Shown piece by piece: positions 43,401 to 55,400 of a stretch of 64,000 bases of DNA (its first letter is position 1; each line of letters starts with the position of its first letter). The position numbers were made by a program, and so were the translations under genes. The stretch covers positions 135,790,818-135,854,817 of the forward strand of contig NC_071392.1 of NCBI RefSeq assembly GCF_022682495.2. The letters are read 5' to 3'. Below the pieces are notes generated by a model. The model was not told the origin of the DNA, ran no database searches, and worked only from the letters and a program-made list of their open reading frames with translations. This stretch comes from Desmodus rotundus (taxonomy: Eukaryota > Chordata > Mammalia > Chiroptera > Phyllostomidae).

Positions 43401-46400
43401 AGAAGTACTGGTAAGACTGTGGAGAAACTGGAACCCCTGTGCATTGCTGGTAGGATGGTGAAATGGTATGACAACTGTGGAACTGTGGTATAGCAGTTCC
43501 TCAAAAAGTTAAAAATGAACTTATCATATGACCTTAGCTATATGACTTACCATATATAGCTAAGAGAACTGCAAACATACCCCCAACAAAAACTTGGACA
43601 CAAGTGTTCATAGCAGCAAGGATTCATAATAGCATCAAAGTGAAAACAACCCAGATTTCCATCAAATAATAAATGGATAAACTGGAATATTACTCAGCTA
43701 TGAAAATGAATGAAGTATCAATACATGTTACAACAAAAGTGAACCCTGAAAAAACAAAAGCTAAGTGAAAGAAGCCAGTCACAAAAGGCCACATAGTATA
43801 TGATTCCATATATGTTAAAGGCCTAGAATCAGCAAATACATTTAGAAAGGCAATAGATGGTAGTTTCCAAGGACTGGGAGGAGGAGACAATGAGGTTTCT
43901 TTTTAGGATGTAACATTTTGGAATTAGGTAATGGTGATGATTATATCTGTGAATATACTAAACACCACAGACATGGTAGTAATTAAAAGGATGAATTACA
44001 AAATGTATGAATTGTATCTCAATAAAAGAAAGTTAAATTAAAAGTTTAATTAAAAAAGATTCAGAGTAAAGTCTACCAGAAGTTGAAGAGACAGCAGTAA
44101 CCTCACCTGCTCATAGATTTCAATGGCTTTCTGGTATTGCTCAAGCTGGGCAGCATACGCTGCCACCTTCAGCAGACACTTGTTAGCTGAACTGAAATCA
44201 AGAACCAGAGTACAGTAAGTAACAAATTGATAGAGAAATAAAAAAATACCCCAGTGCACCTTCATTTGGTAGAATACAATACGTTCACAGAGTATAGTGA
44301 ATATTTGTCTTTTTTTTTTTCAGTCCCATTTCCCCCCTCTTTATTCGCCTCCACCCTGCACACCCCCTCTCACCTGCATTCCCCCCCTTTAGTTCACAGG
44401 TCGTACATATAAGATCTTCGAGTTCTACATTTCTTATACTATTCTTAACCTATCCCTGTCTTCTACCTACCATTTATGCTACTTATTCTCTATACCTTTT
44501 CCCTCTCTCCTCCCACCCACTCCCCCACTGATAACCCTCCATGTGATCTCCATTTCTGTGATTCTGCTCCTGTTCTAGTTATTTGCTTAGTTTATGTTTT
44601 TGTTTTAGGCATAGTTGTTAATAACTGAGTTTGTTGTCATTTTACTGTTCATATTTTACATCTTCTTTTGTTAGCTAAGGCCCTTTAACATTTCATATAT
44701 GGGCTTGGTGAATATGAACTCCTTTAACTTGATCTTATCTGGGAAGCACTTTATCTGCCCTTCCATTCTAAATGGTAGCTTTACTGCATAGAATAATCTT
44801 GGATGTAGGTCCTTGCCTTTCATGACTTGGAATACTTCTTTCCAGCCCCTTCTTGCCTGCAAGGTTTCTTCTGAGAAATCAGCTGACAGGCTTATGGGCA
44901 CTCTTTGCAGGTAACTGTCTCCTTTCCTCTTGCTGCTTTTAAGATTCTTTCCTTATCTTTGATCTGGGCTAATGTAATGATGTGCCTTGGTGTGTTCCTC
45001 CTTGGGTCCACCTTCTTTGGGACTCTCTGAGCTTCCTGGACTTCCTGAAAGTCTATTTCCTTTGCCAGATTGGGGAAGTTCTCCTTCGTTATTTTTTCAA
45101 ATCCGCTTTCAATTTCTTGCTCTCCCTATTCTCCTTCTGACACCCCTCTGATTCAGATGTTGGAACGTTTAAAGTTGTCCCAGAGGTTCCTAAGCCTCTC
45201 CTCATTTTTTTTGAATTGTTTCTTCATTCTGTTGTGGTTGAATGTTTCTTTCTTCCTTCTGGTCCACACCATTGATTTGAGTCCCGCTTTCCTTCCCATC
45301 ACTATTGGTTCCCTGTACATTTTCCTTTATTTCACTTACCTTAGCCTTCATTTTTTCATCTAATTTGCGACCATATTCAGCCAATTCTGTGAGCATTCTG
45401 ATTACCAGTGTTTTGAACTGTGCCTCTGATACGATGGCTGTCTCTGTCACTTGTACTTTTTTCTAGACCTTTGATCTGTTCATTTGGACCTTTTTTTTTT
45501 TTTTTTTTTTTTTTTGGCTGGGCACGCCTCTTGCTTAAAGGTGCGGAGCCTTAAGTATTCCCCTGGGTGTGGCTACCCACATCACTGTGTTGTGATGCTG
45601 CATGTGGGGGAGGGGTCTGAGAGGGAACAATGCCACTTCTTCAGCTCTCTGCCGGTTTTTAGTCACTCCCCCCCCTACCCACAATAAATCAGGCCCTTCT
45701 GGTGCTAATTCTCAGGGGGATGGGTTTCTGTACATTCTAGGACCCTGTTGGTCTCTCCAGTGAACTCTCCTGTGAGGCTGGGAGTTTCTACTGCTGCCTC
45801 AGCCCCCACAGGTGTTTTCAATCAGAGGTTTGAGGTTTTATTTCCCCTAACTGGAACTCTGGGTTGCACAGTCTGTCTCACTCCCCAGTTGTTCCTTCCG
45901 GTTTATCTGCACTCGAATGTGGGACCGCCCAGTCCACAATCCTCTGCCTCGCAGGGTCCACCAGCCACCACCTTGCCCGCCAGCTGCCCTCTTACTGTTC
46001 TGGATGAATGTTTCTTCTTTAACTCCTTGGTTATACAGTTCGATTTTCTGTCAGTTCTGGTTGTTTTTTGTTTTTAAATATGTCGTTGTCCTTCTTTTGG
46101 TTGTGCGAGGAGGCACAGTGTGTCTACCTACGCCTCCGTCTTGGCTGGGAAGATTTGTCTCTTATCACACTTGACAAAAACCCATACTTGCCTATTGGAT
46201 TCTTCTCCTTTGTAATAATCAGCTGATTGTTCATAATGTGCGATAGCCTGAAAAGACACACATATGTTATTCAAACTTGTTTAAAGAGTTGCATTTAAAA
46301 AATTAATTTGTATAGGTATTTTTCTTATAAATAAACCTATCTCAACAGTAAACCCTTCACAATTTAGCCTACTTTATTTACAGAACAGAAAAATACATGC

Positions 46401-49400
46401 AGCTCTGGAAGCCTGGTGGCAGAATGCTTGCTGTCTATAAAAATCTCTTCTCCCCTTCCCCAGTGGCAAACCCAGCTATACCATTTTCCCAGCCCATATT
46501 CCAGTTAGGGTAGCCATGAGACCTATTCTTTCCAGTGGAGTATGAATAGACATGCTGTAAACTACTTCCAGACTTGGTCCATACATCTGACTTTTTATCC
46601 TTTTTTAGGCCTTTTCCTTTTCTCATGAGCTAGAATGTCAATGGCCAAGTCTAGAGTAACAATGGAAGCCAAGAGCCAGATGGCAGAACTTTTGTCTTCC
46701 CAGATCTTAAATAATTACAAAGGGCAGAATGTACCCCAAACCCCTTGTTCCCACCATTGCCAAACCCAGAACAGCTAAACTGGATTATTAATTTTGAGAT
46801 ATGTAGAGTCCTATTAGATTTAGATTTATGGCTTGCTAAAGCAGCAGACTATCTTCTCTAATAACATAAGTGTCATCTAAAATAAAGGTGTTGTTTGCAA
46901 CTAAAATGTGTGGTGCTGAATAAACAGTGATGTGGAGAGGAAACAGAGGTTGCAGGCTTGCAAGCTAGAAGCTATTGTCCTGCTGTGGTGTAAGACTTTA
47001 AAAAAATGAAGCATGTGACAATGAAGAAGGCAAAACACATGCCTATTAGAGCTGAAAACTCTGTGGAAATAAAATCTATGGAAAAAGCCAACTGACAGTG
47101 TGTACTGCTATTTTCAGCAAGGTTTTATGAGAAAAAAATAGTGCAAGTAATTAGCCGTTTGGTAGGCAATTATGAAAGGAAACATATAAAGTGCAGAGAC
47201 AGGGCCTTATAAGATTGGAAAGGCCAATACCCCTAATAGCAAGTAAGTCTGAATAATTTTTTTAAGTTAGGGGTCTGGAAAACTTTTCTGTAACAGGCCA
47301 GATAATAAATATTTTAGACTTTGTAAACTATACATTCTGTTTTTTACTATTTATCTCTCCTGTGGTAGCACAACTGTAGCCAAAATGATACAAAAATGAA
47401 CAAGTGTTCCTATATGCAAATAAACCTTATTCATGGGCAACAAAATTTCAGTTTCATTTAATTTTTATGTCATGGATGCTTTTCCCCTCAATGATTAAAA
47501 AATGTGAAAACCATTCTTAGCTTTCAGACATACAAAAACAGCTGGTTGGTTTGTAGATTATATTTCAAGGTTTTTCCAGTAAACCTAAAAGAAACCTATG
47601 TGAAAATCGTATTACAGGTGCTGCCCATCAATTCAATGACTTCAAAGTAGCCCTAATGAGTTAAGAGAAGCCCAAAGACAGGGGAAAAAAATAAATGCAC
47701 GGTCCAGCATAAGTAACACCCCTTTTTATTATGTAATAAAATCTTTTATTACAAAATTATAAGCATGGAATTATGTAACAGAGCAATATCACACTCAAGC
47801 ATACCATAAAACATTTTAGGTGAAATGTTCAAATTAAAACTATAAATTATTACATCCATATTATTACCCTACCAACCACACTCAAACAGGTCTTACTTCT
47901 GCTGGACCCACATTGAGTTAGTCAAAAAGTTAATTTAGTTTTTTTCCGTACAATGGTTCTAGAAGTGCTTAGTTGTCTTTGACTTCATTTGATTATTATT
48001 CTTTTTTTAACTTATTTTATTGTTCATTTGAAATAATTTTGTTAGATTGTATTGTGACAGATGTAATATCAGCATGCATTAAAAAAATCAAAATTGATGA
48101 ATTTTTGTGCATCCATTTTAATAGTGAAGATGAAAGAAGATACGCAACATTTTCAGCGTATTATGCTTTACTATTTCACAAAAAGTTAAAAAAGCAACTG
48201 AAACAAACAAACAAAAAGACTCATGCAGTGTATGAAGAAGGTGCTGTGACTGATCGAACATGTCAAAAGTGGTTTGCAAAGTTTCTTGGTACTACTGACA
48301 TTTTGGCCAAATAATTCTTAGCTGTGGGACTGCCTTATGCATTGGAAGATGTTTAGCAGCAACCCTAGTCCCTACCCACTAGAAGCCAATAGTGGGAGAT
48401 AGCCAGCATACTCAAAATATCCAAGTCACAAAGTTATTGGTGAAAATGAAAAATGTGTCTTTTATTTTACAGAAAAAACTAAATGGATTTTTTGGCCAAC
48501 CCAGTAACAAGCTAGGGGGAACTATATTAGGAAACCAATTGGGTACAGTTATAGGCACAGGGAACTAAATGAAAGCAAACAGATCTGGCTCATAAAACAA
48601 AGGTCCCTTTCCTGCAGGTGATAATGGTGATAACAAAGAATGCAGAGCCACTGGCTGAAAAGGGCAGAGCTTCTAGTATCAGCCTTGACTGGACTGCAGT
48701 TTTTGACAAAAAACACTTCTGTGTTTGAATGAATATGTTTTGGGTCTATTTGTTTCAGCCACTTCGCCTAACCAAATAATATGCACCCCTCTCCACCCGC
48801 AAATTTTCTCAGCATTATTTATTATAGGAGAAACACTGGAAACAATTTAAGTAAATATAATGGGCTACTAAGCTATTATTAATGGTAATGCATAGAAAAT
48901 TCAATACAGAAACTTCTTTATGAAATATTAAAGCCATAAAAAAACAGGTACATTATAGTCCTCTTTCTACAACTATATAGACACATCCAGAAGACATCTG
49001 GTAGAATATATTCCTTTGATGCACATGTCAGAGCTGTTATATACATACAGATGGGGGATTATATGATAAATGTACATCTTCTCCCATTAAAATGTAAGCT
49101 CTGTGAAGGCAGGTCCCATTATAGATTTGCTCACTATTATGTCACTAAGCCTGTCATAATGCCTATGACACTGCAAGTACTCAATAAACCTAAGTAAATG
49201 AATGTAAACTGCATTTCAGATGAAGGCCCTCTATTAAACTATTGCCAATACTTTGATTACTTTGGAATGCCCAGAAAAGTCTTTCACTGAATTTATGATT
49301 AATCAAAGATAATCTCTTTAGGATACTATAAAATGATAAAGGGAACAATCCAACAAGAGGATATTAACTCTAGTAAACATTTATGCACCAAACATAAAAC

Positions 49401-52400
49401 ACATAAATATGTAAAGCAAATCTTCACAGACATAAAAGGGGAGACTGGTAGAAATACAGTCATAGCAGGAAATTTTAACACCCCATTGAAATCAATGAAG
49501 AGAAAATCAACAAGAAGATGACAACTTTAAATGAGACACTATAATAGATCAAATGGATTTAATCGATTATCTTCAGAGCATTTCACCCCAAAGCAGCAGA
49601 ATATACATTCTTATGAAATGCATATGGAAAGTTTCCTAAAATAGACCACTAGTGAGGACACAAAACAAGTCTCAGTAAATTTAAGAAGACATATCATATC
49701 AGACATCTTCTCTGACCATATGCTATTAAGCCAGAAACCAATCACAAAAATAAAACCAAAAAACACACAAAGATATGAAAGCTAAATAACACATTACTGA
49801 ACAATGAATGGGTTAACAATGAGATCAAATAGGAAATCAGAACATTCCTTGAAACAAATAAAAATGAGGCCACAACCAAAATCTGTGGAACAAAGGGAAA
49901 GCAGTCCAAAGAGGGAAATTCATATCATTACAGTCCAATCTCAAGAAACAAGAAAAAGCTCAAATACACAATGTAACTTTACATTTAAAGAAAACTCAAA
50001 AAAGAACAACAAAGCCCAAAGTGTGTAGAAGGAAGAAAATAATAAAGACAAGAGGAGTAATAAACAAAATAGTCTAAAAGAACAAAACAAAAGACCACTA
50101 ATTCCAACAATTGGTTCTTTGAAAAGATAAACAAGACTGACAAGCCTTTAACTAGACTCATCAAGAAAAGAGAGGAGCAAATAAATAGAAACATAAATGA
50201 AAGAGAAGTAACAACTGACACCAAAGAAATATAAAGGGTTGTAAGAAAATAATATGAACTATCTGTCAACAAATTGGACAATCTGGACAAATGGATAAAT
50301 TCCTAGAAACACACAATCTTCCAAAACTAAATCAGGAAGAATCAGAGAATCTGAATAGACAAATTAAAACCAGTAAAAGTGAAGCCATAATCAAAAAACT
50401 AACAAAAAAAAGCCCTGGACTGGATAGCTTCACAGGTGAATTTTATCAAACATTCAGAGATCTAACACCTCTTTTTCTCAAACTATTTCAAAAAATTCAA
50501 GAGGAGGGAATACTCCCAAACCCAAATTATGGGCCAGAATTACCCTAATTCCAAAACCAGACACAGGCACTACAAGGAAAGAAAATTATAGGCCGATATC
50601 CCTGATGAACACTGATGTTAAAATCCTCAAAAAATATTAGTAAACTGAAAATAGCAATACATCAAAAAGATCATACACCACGATCAAGTGGGATTTTTTC
50701 CAGGGATGCAAAGTTGATGCAATATCTGCAAATCAATAAACGTGAGACACCACATAAACAAAATGAAGGATTAAAACCACATGGTCATATCAGTAGGTGC
50801 AGAAAAAGCATTTAATAAAATCCAGCACCCATTTATGATAGAAACTCTCAGCAAAGTGGGAATAGAGGGAACATAATATAGGATATATATGACAAACCCA
50901 CTGCCAACATCAGACTCAAGAGGCAAAAACTACAAGTATTCCTCTTAAGATCTGGAACAAGACAGGGATGTCTGCTTTTGCCCCTCTTATTTGACATAGT
51001 ACTGGAAGTCCTAGCCACAACAATCGAACAAGAAGAAATAAAAGGCATCCATTCTAGAAAGGAAGAAGTAAAACTCATTATTTGCTGATGACATGGTACT
51101 GTATATAGCTAATCCTAAAGATTCCACCAAAAAACTACTAGAACTGATAAATGTATTCTGTAAATTACTGGGATAAAAAATTAATATCCAGAAATGAACT
51201 ACAATTTTATACACCAATAATAAACTATATGAAAGGGAAATTAAGAAAACAATCCCATTCACAATTACTTCAAAAAGAATAAAATACCTAGGAATAAATC
51301 TAACCAAGGATGTAGAAGACCTGTACTCATAAAATTATAAGACACTGAAGAAAGAAACTGAAGAAGATACAAATAAGTGCAGCACATACCATGTTCATGA
51401 ATAGGAAGAATTAACATCATTAAAATGCCCATACTATCCAAAGCAGTCTATAGATTCAACGCAATTCCTATCAAGATACCGATGACATATTTAACAGAAA
51501 TAGAACAAATATTTCAAAAATTTATATGGAATCACAAAAGGCCCCACATAGCAACAGTGATCACGAGAAAAAAGAACAAAGTTGGAGAAGTCACACTACC
51601 TAACATCAACTATACTACAAGGCCACAGTAATCAAAACAGCATGGTACTGGCAAAAAACCCCAATACAAAACAGAAGACTTGCAGACTTCTGGCCAAGAT
51701 GGACGCATAGGTAGACACACTTTGCCTCCTCGTAAAACCAAAACAAGGAAAACAACAAATTTAAAAACAAAAAATAACCAGAACTGCCAGAAAATCGATC
51801 TGTATGGAAATCCCAACAATCAAGGAGTTAAAAAATAAACATTCATTCAGACTAGTAGGAGGGACAGAGACAGGCAGCCAGGCAGAGAGGATGTGTGGCA
51901 AGGCTGTGGCTGGAGGACTGGGTGGGCAAGGCAGTGGTTAGCAGACTGGGTGGTCCCACTTTGGTGTGTAGATAACTGGGAGGAACAACTGGGGAGCAAG
52001 ACAGATTGCACAACCCAGTGTTCCAGCGTGGGGAAAGAAAGCCTCAAAACCTCTGGCTGTAAAGACCTGTGGGGATTGTGGTGGCAGGAGAAACTCCAAG
52101 CCTCACAGGAGAGTTCCTTGTAGAGACCCACAAGGTACTAGAATGTACACAAACCCACCCACCCGGGGATTAGCACCAGAAAGGCCCAATCTGCTTGTGG
52201 GTATCAGAAGAAGTGACTGAAAGCCTGCAAAGAGCTGAGCAATGGGCATTGTTCCCTCTCAAACCCCTCCTCCACATGCAGCATCACAACACAGTGATGC
52301 AGGTTGCCCCACCCTGGTGAACACCTAAGGCTCCGCCCCTTACTACGTAAAAGGTATGCCAAGACAAAAAAAATGGCCCAAATGAAAGAACAGATCAAAG

Positions 52401-55400
52401 GTCTAGAAAAAAATACAACTAAGTGACAGAGACAGCCATCGTATCAGAGGCACAGTTCAAAACACTGGTAATCAGAATGCTCACAGAATTGGCTGAATAT
52501 GGTCGCAAATTAGATGAAAAAATGAAGGCTAAGGTAAGTGAAATAAAGGAAAATGTACAGGGAACCAACAGTGATGGGAAGGAAAGTGGGACTCAAATCA
52601 ATGGTGTGGACCAGAAGGAAGAAAGAAACATTCAACCACAACAGAATGAAGAAACAATTCAAAAAAATGAGGAGAGGCTTAGGAACCTCTGGGACAACTT
52701 TAAACGTTCCAACATCTGAATCAGAGGGGTGTCAGAAGGAGAATAGGGAGAGCAAGAAATTGAAAGCGGATTTGAAAAAATAACGAAGGAGAACTTCCCC
52801 AATCTGGCAAAGGAAATAGACTTTCAGGAAGTCCAGGAAGCTCAGAGAGTCCCAAAGAAGGTGGACCCAAGGAGGAACACACCAAGGCACATCATTACAT
52901 TAGCCCAGATCAAAGATAAGGAAAGAATCTTAAAAGCAGCAAGAGGAAAGGAGACAGTTACCTGCAAAGAGTGCCCATAAGCCTGTCAGCTGATTTCTCA
53001 GAAGAAACCTTGCAGGCAAGAAGGGGCTGGAAAGAAGTATTCCAAGTCATGAAAGGCAAGGACCTACATCCAAGATTATTCTATGCAGTAAAGCTACCAT
53101 TTAGAATGGAAGGGCAGATAAAGTGCTTCCCAGATAAGATCAAGTTAAAGGAGTTCATATTCACCAAGCCCATATATGAAATGTTAAAGGGCCTTAGCTA
53201 ACAAAAGAAGATGTAAAATATGAACAGTAAAATGACAACAAACTCAGTTATTAACAACTATGCCTAAAACAAAAACATAAACTAAGCAAATAACTAGAAC
53301 AGGAGCAGAATCACAGAAATGGAGATCACATGGAGCGTTATCCACAGAGAAGGGGACAGGGTAGAATGGGAGAAATGATACAGGGAATAAGCATAAATAG
53401 GGGTAGGTTAAGAATAGTATAGGAAATGGAGAAGCCAAAAAACTTCTATGTATGGCCCATGGACATGAACTAAGGTTAAGGAATGATGATGGGAGGGGGG
53501 TACATGGTGGAGGGGAATAAAAGGGAGAAAAAAATGGCACAACTGTAATAGCATAATCAATAAAATATATTTAAAAAAAAGAAATGAGACATAATTCCTC
53601 TGGATCACTTAAAAAAGACCCATCTGCCCTTGCTGGTGTGTTTCAGTGGATTGAGAACCAGCTTGTGAACCAAAAGGTTGTTGGTTCAATTCCCAGTCAA
53701 GGCATATGCCTAGGTCGCAGGCTAGGTCCCCAGTTGAGGGCATGTGAGAGGCAATTGATCGATGTTTCTCTCACACACTGTTGTTTCTTTCCCTCAATGT
53801 CTCTCTACCTTCCCCTGTCTCTAAAAATAAATAAATAAAGTCTTTTTTTTTTTAAAGTACCCATTTATTATTTGGTTCAGTGTTTTACTTCATGAAGTCA
53901 AAGTAGTAATGTTAGTTTATGAAGCTTCACACTTCATTGTTCACTAGCTAAAATCTATGAATGAATCAGAGAACATACAGAGGCAAGTATTAACAGGGAA
54001 GAAATTCATTTGTAACAAATCAAATATAAAGTATCTTGTGTAACATTTTTTCAAACTTCAACTTCACATACCACCTACCAAAATCTGGTGAGTCCAACCA
54101 GGGACTTGAAGGCAATGATGTTTCTAAAACACAGGATGCCAAACATCAGTGAACATGACAAGCTAACTCTGTTGAGTCATAGCCTTAAATTGTTTTTAAA
54201 AGAACATCAATGAAAAAAGATGCCACCTACTGGCCAACTCACAGAATGGCAGGAATACTGTGAATAGTGAGTAATGGGGGGCATTTCAGAAGTTGCCATG
54301 GCAAATCATTGTTTTTTTTTTTAAAGAAAGCAAACAACAGTACACCATAAATAATTTGATTTACCTTCAATTTTAAGGAAGCCTGTGTAGTGAAGTGGTT
54401 GCCTGAGACCAGGCCCTAGCAGCATAAGTGACACACAGCACTTCAGGCTTCTGCCTCTAGAGTGCTCTTCTGACCACTGTGGACAAGGAGCTGATGCAGT
54501 AGCCTCAGCTGGCAAGATGATACACAACTGCTCATCTTCTCAAGACTGAGTCCACCTCAATAAAGGCAGTGAGAAGTGTTGACACTTGGGAGTTTTGAGA
54601 ACAGTGCCCACAGAAATTGCTCACATGTTGGATGTGGAGAAACAGAAAAGGCAAGTATGCCTGTAGTTTGGAGGAGAACATCAATGTGGGAGAGAGGGCA
54701 AGATCAGAATTCAGTCTCAGACATGCTTGGTATGAGACTCAAGTAGACAGTCTGGCAGAAACAGGGACATAGGAATCTAAAGTTGGAAAAGAGGTCTAGG
54801 CTGCAGAGAGCTTTGGAAGTCACCGGGATACAGATGATACCTAAGATTGTGATGCTGACTACAGAGAGAGGTACTAAGGGAGCAAGTGCAGACTGAGAGA
54901 AGACAGCAACCCAACTCCAGGACACTTCACACTATAGGGTGAGGAGAAGAAAAGGAACAGGTTAAGGAGTCAGGAAGAGCATTCAGTGAGGTTGCCAGAG
55001 CACCAGGTAGGGGATGGATTCCAGAAGCCAAGGAAAGAAGTAAAACAAGGAGAGGAAGAGTGACAAATATCCAATGCTGCAGCAGGCACAGGGAGTGTGT
55101 GCCATGACCACTGAGATAGGATGCAACTGCAATCTCCCAGCATGCTTAGTGTTCATTAGTCTGACAGTAAATAGAGATGATCTCCAATACTGTTTCTCTT
55201 TCTGATTCACACCTGTTGTCTTCCACAGTACTCGGGAGGACAGTTTTACATAAACATTTGTCTTCAGTCTGAGTTGAGGCAGCCTCTGATGTCTGGCAAA
55301 TGTGTTTTCCTCTCCAGCCCTGCTGGACATCCCCTAATAGTAAGAGGCAGGAGAGTGGGGCCGCTTTTGCCTCAGTTCCACTGGTTCCAACCTGAGTGAT

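Larger units (their letters stand above)
37690..44045 (+). mobile_element. Old L1 (L1M-type), long and highly diverged, antisense to NAPB
   Basis: A leader and ORF1-like region (about 37690-39600) leads into ORF2-like sequence (about 39850-43600). The reverse-transcriptase box is near 42220 (TTGGCAGATGACATTATTTT). A late ORF2 and 3' part follow with ACTCAGCTATGAAAATGAAT and AATAAAAGAAAGTTAAATTA at 44020-44045. It is riddled with stops and split by a MITE at 40231-40361 and an LTR-like block at 41300-41800. It fills most of the large NAPB intron 36804-44106. Confidence 0.7.
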
